Shown here piece by piece: positions 28,239-37,081 of a stretch of DNA of 51,981 nucleotides. The position numbers and the translations under genes are program-made. Under the pieces are notes generated by a model. It was not told where the DNA came from, did no database searches, and was given only the letters and a program-made list of their open reading frames with translations. Position 1 is the stretch's first letter. The number at the start of each line of letters is the position of its first letter. Origin of the DNA: Candidatus Dojkabacteria bacterium. Its GTDB lineage: Bacteria > Patescibacteriota > Dojkabacteria > J137. Location of the stretch: NCBI GenBank assembly GCA_030950485.1, contig JAUZRK010000008.1, positions 1 through 51,981 of the forward strand, read 5' to 3'.

Positions 28239-28793
28239 ATGGCAGAGGTATGGGACGCAGGCAATGATTCAAATAATATCATGGAAGTTTTAAAAGATGA
28301 TAGCGCTACTGAACAATATATTGAGAATTTAATAGAAGAGAAAAAAAGATTTAGTAATTCTCAAACCTCTGTTAAGAATGAGCCATTTACTGCAAAGGGA
28401 CCGATAGGTCTTGAAGAAGAAGTATCTCTTTTGGAATTGGAGGATAGAGTCACATATTACAAATCTAGCTTAAAAAGAAGGAATGCCCTTTTAGAACAAC
28501 TAACTCAATTAGAAAATATTACTTCAGAAAAACCTTCTATAATGAATAGACCAGCCATGAGTAGTTATAAAAGAGCTGTGCAAATTAAACAACATGTAGA
28601 AGGATTATCTAATCTTATCTTTGATTGTGTATTATATACTATTGAGCGTTATGCCGATATAAATACTCAGTACGTTAATTTAGCTGAAATGGGAGGAAGA
28701 ACTCATATACACATTCCTAATTTAACTACTTATAGCAAATCAGTTACTATTCCTGTTTCACTGTTAAGTTCTAAATTAGTTTCATCTATCTGA
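28239..28793 (+). CDS. Hypothetical coiled-coil protein
   Basis: 184 aa from the ATG at 28239 (MAEVWDAGND...); an upstream extension of the open frame to 28128 overlaps the sufB promoter and is unlikely. The middle is helical with heptad-like Leu/Glu spacing (LEEEVSLLELEDRVTYY), and a C-terminal helical part follows. No signal peptide or TM. Its 3' end overlaps the 3' end of the opposite-strand gene by 64 nt. Function unknown. Confidence 0.55.
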   Translation: MAEVWDAGNDSNNIMEVLKDDSATEQYIENLIEEKKRFSNSQTSVKNEPFTAKGPIGLEEEVSLLELEDRVTYYKSSLKRRNALLEQLTQLENITSEKPSIMNRPAMSSYKRAVQIKQHVEGLSNLIFDCVLYTIERYADINTQYVNLAEMGGRTHIHIPNLTTYSKSVTIPVSLLSSKLVSSI

Positions 28794-29989
28794 TCTTGAT
28801 CAAGACTATTCCTACCGCCTCTACTCGGTTGTGTTTGTGAATTTGATTCAGATAGTGATAGTGGAATTCTAACAGGAATACTTATGCTTCCTTTTACAGT
28901 GTCAATTTCATAAATTTCCATAATAATTTCTCCAGAAGTATCCGTAATCTCTGAGATATCTATTAGTTCATTAAACTCTCCATCTTTGTTAGATCTCAAA
29001 TTCAGATCAATATCTAAACTAAATATTTGCTCGCTAGAGTCATTATCAATAGTAATTCTATACTGAGCAGGTTTTGTTTTATCTAACTCTCCAGTTAATA
29101 AAAATGTATCATTATCTATTTTTTGATTTGGCTGAGGAGAGAGAATCTCCAATGTTGAATTATTGCTTTTACTTACTGTGAATTTTATAGGGTTTGAATC
29201 AATTAAGGCTTTACCATTAGATACATCATAAAGTTTTATTATTCCTATTTTTTCAGAAGGTGCTATCTTAAGATTTATATTTTCTTCAAATAATATATCT
29301 AAATCAGAAGTAGTTATATTTGTTATATTTTTAGATACTAATAAATTATTATAAAAATCATATACTTCTATTAATAAATCAGTCTCACTGTCTAACCTCC
29401 CTAAAATGCTAAATTCTCCATTAATTACTTCATTAGCTTTAGGATTTATTATTTCACCATTAACATCACTTTTTATTTCTACTGTAGTACTATCAATAAT
29501 ATTTTCTACAGGCACATCTTCTTCATTTTGATCTGTATTTTCATCCGTATTATCATTGATAATATTTTCAGTGTTATTGTCTGTATCATTTGTAGAATTA
29601 TCTACATTTTCACTAGTTCCATTATTTTGATTACTATCTATCTGATCATTTTGTGCTGCTGGACCTTCATTATTACTGCTTCCTAATACGTAATAAACTC
29701 CTAATAAAGCTATCATAATAATTCCAAACACTATTAATATCTTCATCATAGAAAAACTACTTTTTACATTTGTTTTAACCTCATTACTAGTAGCATTTGA
29801 ATTATTACCTCTTAAGTTCTCAGGTGAATTCAAAGGTTGACCAGGTATAGAAGGTGCAATACTCTCTGTCGGTGGTGTGTATGGTTCAATTTTTGATAAT
29901 GTATTAGCAGCAAGTTTCCCTACCGAATCACCTAAGTCATTTTCATTTTTATTACTATCAGTTGGCATTGGTTCTACAAAATCATCCAT
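28730..29989 (-). CDS. Membrane-anchored protein with Ig-like domains
   Basis: 419 aa. A Pro/Asn-rich cytoplasmic tail (residues 1-75), one TM segment (about 79-100), an Asn/Asp/Thr-rich linker (about 105-165), then two beta-sandwich-like segments with INPKANEVINGEFSILGRLD and LEILSPQPNQKIDNDTFLLTGELD. These repeats resemble Gmad2/Big-type extracellular domains. It begins 1 nt after the stop of the YgjP-type peptidase gene, so they form an operon. Probably a surface protein; no catalytic motif seen. Confidence 0.65.
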   Translation of the reverse strand: MDDFVEPMPTDSNKNENDLGDSVGKLAANTLSKIEPYTPPTESIAPSIPGQPLNSPENLRGNNSNATSNEVKTNVKSSFSMMKILIVFGIIMIALLGVYYVLGSSNNEGPAAQNDQIDSNQNNGTSENVDNSTNDTDNNTENIINDNTDENTDQNEEDVPVENIIDSTTVEIKSDVNGEIINPKANEVINGEFSILGRLDSETDLLIEVYDFYNNLLVSKNITNITTSDLDILFEENINLKIAPSEKIGIIKLYDVSNGKALIDSNPIKFTVSKSNNSTLEILSPQPNQKIDNDTFLLTGELDKTKPAQYRITIDNDSSEQIFSLDIDLNLRSNKDGEFNELIDISEITDTSGEIIMEIYEIDTVKGSISIPVRIPLSLSESNSQTQPSRGGRNSLDQDQIDETNLELNSETGIVTDLL

Positions 29990-29990
29990 G

Positions 29991-30482
29991 TTATTGCATT
30001 AAATTTTTTTCTTTTGATCTTAAATTTCTTTTTATCTCTTTATATCTTGGCATTATTGATTCAACAATATCCCAGAATTTAGAAGAGTGATTCATTTGTC
30101 TTAAATGAGCCAGTTCATGAACTATTACATAATCCATTTCAATTTTATCTACCAGTATCAATTTCCAATTAAAGTTTAAGTTCTTTTTTGAAGAACAACT
30201 ACCCCATCTACTTTTTTGATCTTTTACACTAATTCTATTATATAGAAATCCGTAAGAGGAAGCTATCACTTCAGTTCTTTTAGATATCTCAGATTTAGCT
30301 TGTTTTCTAAGCCAAGCATACAAAATATCTTTATGGTTGTTTCTTTTAGTTTCTGAAAGATATACCTCTAATTCACCATTTCTGTTAAGAACACTTTCTT
30401 TGATGAATTTAGTATTTTTATAATTAATCTTTACAGGTTCGCCTAGAAGATTTAGTGTTTTTCCATGATCTAAGAATTTCAT
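29991..30482 (-). CDS. YgjP/WLM-type zinc metallopeptidase
   Basis: 163 aa from the ATG at 30482 (a TTG 15 nt upstream is less likely). The C-terminal half has the complete family motif: SRWGSCSSKKNLNFNW, then VIVHELAHLRQMNHSSKFW with zinc ligands in HELAH and the downstream His. This is the YgjP-like (DUF45) family related to SprT/WLM proteases. It lacks a signal peptide and so acts in the cytoplasm. Substrate unknown. It is upstream of the anchored Ig-like protein with 1 nt between them. Confidence 0.88.
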   Translation of the reverse strand: MKFLDHGKTLNLLGEPVKINYKNTKFIKESVLNRNGELEVYLSETKRNNHKDILYAWLRKQAKSEISKRTEVIASSYGFLYNRISVKDQKSRWGSCSSKKNLNFNWKLILVDKIEMDYVIVHELAHLRQMNHSSKFWDIVESIMPRYKEIKRNLRSKEKNLMQ

Positions 30483-30549
30483 ATAATATCTTAGCAAAGT
30501 GAAATACTAAAAGTAAAAAGATTAAATTTCATTATTATTATGTTTACGC

Positions 30550-30555
30550 TAAAAT
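30550..30555 (+). promoter_or_regulatory. -10 box of the DUF2207 gene
   Basis: TAAAAT followed by 5 nt and the ATG at 30561. Spacing suggests a leaderless transcript. The -35 region is not convincing. Confidence 0.4.
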
Positions 30556-30560
30556 AAACT

Positions 30561-32621
30561 ATGAATAAACTTATAAAAAATCTTTCAATTTCACTATTAT
30601 TCTTTATAATCTCAGCTTTTGTGCTGAGCGTTAATAACAAATCATCGGCACAAGTAACAATAAACTTTCCAGAATACGAAGTTGATATAGAAATTCAAAA
30701 AGATACAAGTCTTATAATAAGAGAAGAAATAACAAATGAAGTAACGGGAAATTTCCATGGTTTAAGAAGAGATATTCCACTCTCAAATAATCAGTGTGAA
30801 GGAAATTTGGAACTTACATGTGGCGGTTTTGAAAGTATTATACCTTTAGGCATTTATAACCAGTTTGGAGATAAGCCAGAAGATGGTACAACTAGATTTT
30901 ACTTCTATATCGATGATTACGGACAAGAGTTTGCGAGATTAGAATGGGAACTTTACCCTGAAGGAAAGGAGGTAAATTATGAAGAATATAAATGGATAGT
31001 AGAATATGAGATTTTAGGAAGTATTGTTGCTGGAGGAGAAGACAATACTCCTTTGTTCTATTGGAATACTCTTCCCGCTGATTCTTTTGGAACTTTTGAT
31101 AATACTAAAATTACTATTGAATTTCCTAAATCAGTAGATTTAGATTATGAGAAATTTGATTTTCTATCTCCAGTTGGATTTGAATATAGAATTAATAGAT
31201 CAGACAATACAATAGAATTTCAACTTGGTGATTTCCCTTATTACGATAAAAATTTTACTGTTGCATATTTCTTTGATAACAATGATTTAAAATTGCCTAA
31301 CTTTAAGAAATTAAAACCAGGCCAAATAGACTTTGATTTCGAAAGGCCTTTATCTCTATCAACTATATTATTTAATGAAATTACTTTAGTAGATGCATCA
31401 ACAACAAGTGAAACTATCTACTTTTTACCAACCGGAAAGTATGAGTTCGAGATTAAACATATTGGATATAAAACAAAAACTGTCGAAGCCGAAATTAAAT
31501 CAGGCGAAGTAACAAATGAAACTATATATTTAGAAGCTAAGGCTTGGATGTCATTTTTGATTGGATTAACTAATGTTTCATTTTTTGTAGGGATCGGATT
31601 AAGTTTTTATGCAATATTCTACGTAAGAAAGAGATACTTAAAAAAAGGTAAAGATGCAATTGATATAAAAACGGTTGTTCCAGCTTGCAAGCCACCAACT
31701 GGTATAAGTCCTTATCTTTTAGGTTCAATAAAAGATGAAAAAGTTGATAAAGTTGATATTACAGGATCAATTATCGATTTAGCGTTTAGAGGATATATTA
31801 AAATTAAAGAACTTAAAAAAGGAAAAAACTACGAGTTAACTAAACTAGAGAATGCTAAAGCAACTGTAGAATTAGATAGTATAGAAAAAGATCTTTTAGA
31901 AGCAATATTCGGTAGTAAAGATAAAGTAGAAACAAAAGATTTAAGTTATACATTTGTTTCGAAGCTTAAAATCCTAGAAAAGGATATTTATAAAAAATTA
32001 GAGACGGATGGGTACTTTAAAGAGCAGCCGGATACAGTTAGAGCAAAAAATACAGGTATTGGTATAACTCTTTCAGTATTTGGAGTTGTTTTAACTGTTG
32101 GATTAACAGTTTTTATAGTTACACTGATGGGAATACTTAATTTATTCACTATTGGAATTGCAATGTTAATTTTAGGACTTGGAATTCTTTTAACTGCAAA
32201 GTATATGCCATCAAAATCTGAAAAAGGATCTAAAATTTTTGGTGAAATACTTGGCTTTAAAATGTACATGGAGACTGCAGAGAAATATAGAGTTCAAAAT
32301 CTCGAACCAAAAGATTTCGAAAGATATTTATCATATGCAATAGTATTTGAGATAGAAAAGAAGTGGGCAGACAAATTTAAAGATATATATATCAGCACTC
32401 CAGACTGGTATGAAGGTAGCGGAAATATAACAGATGCTTATTTCTTAAGTCGATTTGCAAGAAACTTTTCTAATTCTACTACTAATAAAATTAGTTCATT
32501 GACCAAAAGCAGTGGGAGTAGCGGAGGACGCGGTTGGAGTAGCGGAGGATGGAGTTCAGGTGGAAGCTTTGGAGGATTCTCTGGAGGAGGAGGTGGAGGA
32601 GGTTCTGCAGGCGGTTGGTAA
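30561..32621 (+). CDS. DUF2207 membrane protein
   Basis: 686 aa. Signal peptide (residues 1-30, ending near SSAQ), an extracytoplasmic beta domain opening with VDIEIQKDTSLIIREEI and the family motif HGLRRDIP, TM segments at about 330-352 and 505-550, and a cytoplasmic winged-helix-like part between them. The C-terminus is a Gly/Ser/Trp-rich tail, as usual in this family (YciQ-like). Role unknown; found in many Gram-positive and CPR bacteria. It is divergent from ygjP and convergent with the lamin-tail gene. Confidence 0.88.
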   Translation: MNKLIKNLSISLLFFIISAFVLSVNNKSSAQVTINFPEYEVDIEIQKDTSLIIREEITNEVTGNFHGLRRDIPLSNNQCEGNLELTCGGFESIIPLGIYNQFGDKPEDGTTRFYFYIDDYGQEFARLEWELYPEGKEVNYEEYKWIVEYEILGSIVAGGEDNTPLFYWNTLPADSFGTFDNTKITIEFPKSVDLDYEKFDFLSPVGFEYRINRSDNTIEFQLGDFPYYDKNFTVAYFFDNNDLKLPNFKKLKPGQIDFDFERPLSLSTILFNEITLVDASTTSETIYFLPTGKYEFEIKHIGYKTKTVEAEIKSGEVTNETIYLEAKAWMSFLIGLTNVSFFVGIGLSFYAIFYVRKRYLKKGKDAIDIKTVVPACKPPTGISPYLLGSIKDEKVDKVDITGSIIDLAFRGYIKIKELKKGKNYELTKLENAKATVELDSIEKDLLEAIFGSKDKVETKDLSYTFVSKLKILEKDIYKKLETDGYFKEQPDTVRAKNTGIGITLSVFGVVLTVGLTVFIVTLMGILNLFTIGIAMLILGLGILLTAKYMPSKSEKGSKIFGEILGFKMYMETAEKYRVQNLEPKDFERYLSYAIVFEIEKKWADKFKDIYISTPDWYEGSGNITDAYFLSRFARNFSNSTTNKISSLTKSSGSSGGRGWSSGGWSSGGSFGGFSGGGGGGGSAGGW

Positions 32622-32633
32622 GGCTAGAATTTT

Positions 32634-34204
32634 TTAAGCGGAAGATATTGCCAAATTCATTAAAAAATCTTTATTAACATAAAGTAACATCGCCCCTGTG
32701 CTTATTAAGAAAAATGGCCATAAATATACATTATGTGAATTTGAAGAATTAATATCTTTAGATTTCTCAGACAGATTAGGGTTTTCTGTCAATTCTTGTA
32801 ATTCTAATATCGGTAATAAATATTCTTTATATGTATCATTTAAGCCAGCACCAGTTTCATAATTAAAGTCCAAAATACTCTTAGTGTTATCTTTACTATC
32901 AGTTTCATTAGTTTCTTTATCCTCAAGGCTCTTATCTACAAGAATAGTTCCAACATCGTCAAGACTTTTTTCTTTAGTAATTAAAACATTTCTTTCTCCA
33001 GCAGTAACTTCAATTGTTTCATTTAGAGTGCCGCTATATTCTAGATAACTATCACTACCCCACTCTCGAATCATAGAGTTTCCTTTTACAGTTTGTAAAT
33101 AAGTAATTGAATCAACAAGTTTATCGTTAGGATCAAAAAGACTAATAGTATCTCCATTATTCTTTAATGCCGGTAAGTAAACATCATAAATTACATAGTG
33201 AGTTTCAGCAGGAATAAATAGATCTTTAATTACTCCCTTGCTTGAAGATGAGTTAAGAAAATACCATCCGTCTAAATCAATATCTTCCAGGCCTAAGTTA
33301 TAAATCTCTATCCACTCTCTTCCACCTTGTTTTGTATCTGGACTTGGAAAACTTCACTGAATTGTAGTTTATCATCATAAATATGAACTTCTGAACTTTC
33401 AAACTCTACTATTTGATCATCGTTATCAATTAAGTTAAGTTTAATTTTTCTCCCAATATAATTATCTATGATAATTGGAGAGCTAATTTCAGAATTAACA
33501 TCTAAGAGCCATTTTTCAAATTTATAGTCATTTACAAGCGGATCGGTAATATATCTAAAAAACAACTCAGTTTCGCCGTAGGAATCTAATGACTCGTTCC
33601 AATTTATTTCATCAGTACTAAATTCAATTTTAACTTCAGGTTGAGTTATTATTTCTCCATCCCAACATGTCTCATCTTTATTCAGATTTTCAATATTTAA
33701 AGAATTAGAGTCAGGGTGAACTAATAATTCGTTGCACTCTATAGAATCTATAGGCCCTTTTCTTTCAAAACTTTTTCCTGAAACTGCATTCGAATATTCT
33801 AGATAATCAATGATTTCATCATTTTCATTTATAAGCCTAATAATTGAACCGCTATTATACATATTTAAACCTCCCGCACCCACATCAATATAGTTAGTAA
33901 ATTTATAATCTGTAGCATCCTCAGTTATAATAATGAATTCATTTGATCCAATTTCACCTTCTATAATTATGGTTGTTCTAACTGATCCCGAATCTGAAAC
34001 TGTTTCAATTTTCCAGTTATTTAAATTTATAGTGTTATCACTTACGTTATATAGTTCTATCCATTCAAGACCAGCGTCAGTACCTACAGGATTAGGTAAA
34101 AATTCATTAATGAATACTTTATCATTAATTTCAGTTGATTGAGCATTTAGCTTATGGCTAAATATAAAGAATGTAAATAAACATAATAGTATTCGTTTTT
34201 TCAT
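32634..34204 (-). pseudogene. Secreted protein with two lamin-tail domains, frameshifted
   Basis: Signal peptide (to about residue 21, KLNAQ), first lamin-tail domain (FINEFLPNPVG...EWIELYNVS...), a middle beta segment, a second lamin-tail domain (SEVFPSP..., EWIEIYNLGLEDIDLDGWYF), and a C-terminal TM (YLWPFFLISTGAMLLYVN). Read literally the first ORF (34204-33308) stops in the second domain start; adding one T to the run at 33348-33351 (minus strand TTTT) restores SEVFPSPDTKQGGREWIE and the frame to 32634. So one gene with a one-base loss. Lamin-tail domains are used in CPR and other bacteria at the cell surface or with nucleases; here no enzyme domain is seen. Confidence 0.8.
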
Positions 34205-34275
34205 ACTTAAATTTTAGTATGAATTTAGACAAATTTATTTTGTGAATTTATTTAATCGAAAGAAAGTTGAAAGAA

Positions 34276-34740
34276 TTAGTCTGACATATTGTAAATTGCA
34301 GGAACCTCAATATCTAAAGGCCTTAAAAGCGCATCGCTATTATCATCCTGAATAACTACTTCAAAAATTCTAAAAACATCGCTTTGTTGAACTGTAAGAG
34401 ATTGAGTATATAGGTTAATATTCTGATATCTAGAATCTAGTTGTAAGCTCAAAGGTGGAAGTTGTATTAATTCACCTTCTTCAAAGATACTCCTCCGAAT
34501 TATATAGCTATTATCTTCATTTAATCTCGCCAAAGTAATGAGTTGATTTTCATAGAATGCAGTATTACTAACTCTATGTATAGGTAAGTCTATATTAAAG
34601 TTTTTAATAGTACCGTCTTCATTTATTGATCTAAAAACTAGTTGTCTATCACTCCCCCAACCATTTAAATTTGAACCCAATAATACTTGACCTTGAAACT
34701 GACTTGCGCTTAAAAATACTTCTTCATTTCCTATAATCAT
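34276..34740 (-). CDS. Hypothetical beta-rich protein, possibly a fragment
   Basis: 154 aa from the ATG at 34740. Regular short strands (QLVFRSINEDGTIKNF, NQLITLARLNEDNSYIIRRS) are like two or three blades of a beta-propeller, yet there is no signal peptide and the protein is too short for a propeller. It may be the 3' remnant of a larger gene cut off by the adjacent chbG. The two starts are only 15 bp apart. Not recognised. Confidence 0.45.
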   Translation of the reverse strand: MIIGNEEVFLSASQFQGQVLLGSNLNGWGSDRQLVFRSINEDGTIKNFNIDLPIHRVSNTAFYENQLITLARLNEDNSYIIRRSIFEEGELIQLPPLSLQLDSRYQNINLYTQSLTVQQSDVFRIFEVVIQDDNSDALLRPLDIEVPAIYNMSD

Positions 34741-34755
34741 TGGCAAGTTAAATAA

Positions 34756-35559
34756 ATGAAGAAAATAATATTAAACGCGGATGATTTTGGTTATAGAGAT
34801 GATGTATCTCAAGCAATTTTGGATTCTCATATTAAAGGAGTTTTAACAAGTACGACTGTCTTAGTTAATTTCATAACTGATGAGTATGTAGAAAAAGCTA
34901 AACAAGTTAATACACTAGGTTTCGGACTACACTTAAACATTACTTCAGGGAACCCGCTAACGAATGAATGGAAAGATGAATATGGATCATTTACAAGACC
35001 ACTAAGAGGTAAACAAGGTGAATTTGATAGACAAAATTGGATCGATTTCTTTAAAGATATAAATACTGAAATAGTATTCAAAGAGTACGAAGCCCAATAT
35101 AAACAGTTCGTTAAAATATTTGATAAAGAACCTACCCATATTGATGCTCATCATTACAGCGGCATGTATAAAAAGACTCTTCCAGCATATTTAGAACTAG
35201 CAAAAAAATATAATCTCAGATCTAGATATCCTATCAGTATGGACTGGGCAGAAAATCAAAATATAGAACAACATGCAATGAGTAAGGTGATGAGAAGAAA
35301 TGATTTAAAAGAAACTTTTATAAAGTCAGAGATTATTATTCCAAGCTATCAATCAACTGAATTCTTTCATAGATATAAGAATTACCTAGAGCTAATAGAA
35401 TACGAGATTAGTTGCATTAATGACGGTGAAAGTATTGAGTTATTCTGGCATCCAGGATTTGAAGAAAAGCTTAGAAAAGATGATTATACAATGTTAGTAA
35501 GTGATGAACTAAAAAATTTACTTTCCAAACATAATTTAGTAACGTATGGGGCTATTTAG
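34756..35559 (+). CDS. ChbG/YdjC-type carbohydrate deacetylase
   Basis: 267 aa. Metal-binding motif NADDFG at residues 7-12, GLHLN (about residue 56), HIDAHHY (about 133-139) and a late WHPGF. These are the Asp-His-His site and catalytic elements of YdjC-like deacetylases, which remove acetyl groups from chito-oligosaccharides or related glycans. No signal peptide, so it acts in the cytoplasm. It overlaps the convergent LPxTG-like gene by 8 nt at the 3' end. Confidence 0.9.
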   Translation: MKKIILNADDFGYRDDVSQAILDSHIKGVLTSTTVLVNFITDEYVEKAKQVNTLGFGLHLNITSGNPLTNEWKDEYGSFTRPLRGKQGEFDRQNWIDFFKDINTEIVFKEYEAQYKQFVKIFDKEPTHIDAHHYSGMYKKTLPAYLELAKKYNLRSRYPISMDWAENQNIEQHAMSKVMRRNDLKETFIKSEIIIPSYQSTEFFHRYKNYLELIEYEISCINDGESIELFWHPGFEEKLRKDDYTMLVSDELKNLLSKHNLVTYGAI

Positions 35560-36496
35560 TTCTATTACTATTCTTCTTTAACATAGTTCCGAGTGCTACT
35601 AGAGAAAGACCTATAAAACTAATTCTATAAGTAGGAATATTTGAATCTGACTCCGAAGTATTTGGCAATGTAGTACCTCCTCCATTATTATTGTTTGATC
35701 CTATAGATGAGTCGCTAACAATTATAGTATCTGTGTCTTCGCATCCGCTACCAGCTTGTCCAGGAGTTGTAACTGTTACATTTACAATTCCAGCTTGTAG
35801 TAATGAAACTGTTGGTATTAAACTAATACCAGCTAGGTTAAACTTTGCGTTTACAAATCCACCTCCATTAAGTGTAATATCTGCATTTGAAGCTACATTT
35901 TCACAAGCAGCAGTTTGAGCCGCAGTACATTGAAAAGCTACAATTCTTATAGTTGGGTTCTTTACTTTATCAACGCTTAGATTTTCAGTCCAGTTACTAT
36001 TACTATTAAGTTGTGCTCTAAATTTTGTTGCTACAAAATCACATGTATTTGTAGGTGTATTGGTAATTCCTGTTACATTAACCGTTGATGTTCCAGTACA
36101 TCCTGCCCCTGATTTATTTGGCGTTGTAGCTGTAATCGTTAGGGTACCATTTTGAATTAGATTTACAGTAGGAATAGAACCTGCTCCAGTTATATTAAAT
36201 GTCTCTCCGTTAAATCCAGCTCCATTTAAAGTTAGTACAACATTATTAGATACAACATCACAAGCTGCAGTCTGAGCAGCAGTACATTGAAACGCCGTTA
36301 TTCTAATACTAGGATTTTGAGACGCATCAGCATTTAAATTCTCTGTCCAAGGAGTACTCCCAGTCAGCTGTGCTCTTACCTTTGTTGTTACAAAATCACA
36401 AGAGCTTTGCGCGCTAACAGTTATTGAAATAGCTGGAAATATAACTACTAATGCCGCTAGAATAAATGAAAGTTTTAAAATGATTTTTCTATACAT
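35552..36496 (-). CDS. Secreted two-repeat protein with LPxT-like anchor
   Basis: 314 aa. Signal peptide (residues 1-30, ending TVSAQ), two tandem repeats of about 110 residues (each starting CDFV-T-K and containing AFQCTAAQTAAC and TTP-x-x-(S/A)-G-(A/S)-GC), then a Gly/Asn linker, LPNTS, a TM segment (about 291-307) and a basic KKNSNRTK tail. This is the order of a sortase sorting signal, with Ser in place of Gly after the Thr. Four conserved Cys in each repeat suggest disulfides. Likely surface-exposed; no sortase gene is seen here. Confidence 0.75.
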   Translation of the reverse strand: MYRKIILKLSFILAALVVIFPAISITVSAQSSCDFVTTKVRAQLTGSTPWTENLNADASQNPSIRITAFQCTAAQTAACDVVSNNVVLTLNGAGFNGETFNITGAGSIPTVNLIQNGTLTITATTPNKSGAGCTGTSTVNVTGITNTPTNTCDFVATKFRAQLNSNSNWTENLSVDKVKNPTIRIVAFQCTAAQTAACENVASNADITLNGGGFVNAKFNLAGISLIPTVSLLQAGIVNVTVTTPGQAGSGCEDTDTIIVSDSSIGSNNNNGGGTTLPNTSESDSNIPTYRISFIGLSLVALGTMLKKNSNRTK

Positions 36497-36558
36497 ATAG
36501 ATAGAATACAGTAAAAGAGACTAGAAGAAAATATTTATGATAAATTGAGAAAGCTCAG

Positions 36559-37020
36559 TTAATAATCAATCTTTCTACTATATCTCATTGAGATTGGCTC
36601 ATCATTATAAATCTGAGTATACAATGTTCTAATGTCTTCATGTACTATTTCTGATTCATTAAGTTTATCAAGTTCGTCTTTAGTAAACCATTTACCAGTC
36701 TGTATAGCAGGGTCAGTAGAATCATTTTTATTCCAAAGTATTGCTTTTGTATAAAAAACTATATAGTTCCAATGTTCATCTTCTTTTGTACAATAGTACA
36801 TAGCTATAATTTTCTCAGAATCAGTTTTATATCCAGTCTCCTCTTCTACTTCTCTTGAAATCGCTTGATTTAATGTCTCACCATCTTCTACTCCTCCACC
36901 AGGTAGATTCCATCTATCTTCGCTTATCTTATTTAAATCTACTTCTTTAACTAAATATATTCTTTTTTCTGAATCTAGTAATATAGCTCCAACAAAGTTT
37001 CGAAATTTTTCATTATTCAT
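36559..37020 (-). CDS. NUDIX hydrolase
   Basis: 153 aa with a complete Nudix box: GGGVEDGETLNQAISREVEEETGY, i.e. G-x5-E-x7-REVEEETG. The Glu residues bind divalent metals to hydrolyse nucleoside diphosphate-linked compounds. Substrate unknown. The gene is 61 nt downstream of the CCA-adding enzyme gene on the same strand. Confidence 0.92.
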   Translation of the reverse strand: MNNEKFRNFVGAILLDSEKRIYLVKEVDLNKISEDRWNLPGGGVEDGETLNQAISREVEEETGYKTDSEKIIAMYYCTKEDEHWNYIVFYTKAILWNKNDSTDPAIQTGKWFTKDELDKLNESEIVHEDIRTLYTQIYNDEPISMRYSRKIDY

Positions 37021-37081
37021 ATGCTGTTTTGTACTTTTGACTTCTTACTTTTTTTTCTTTTTCTTTTTTCCTTGTGATTTC

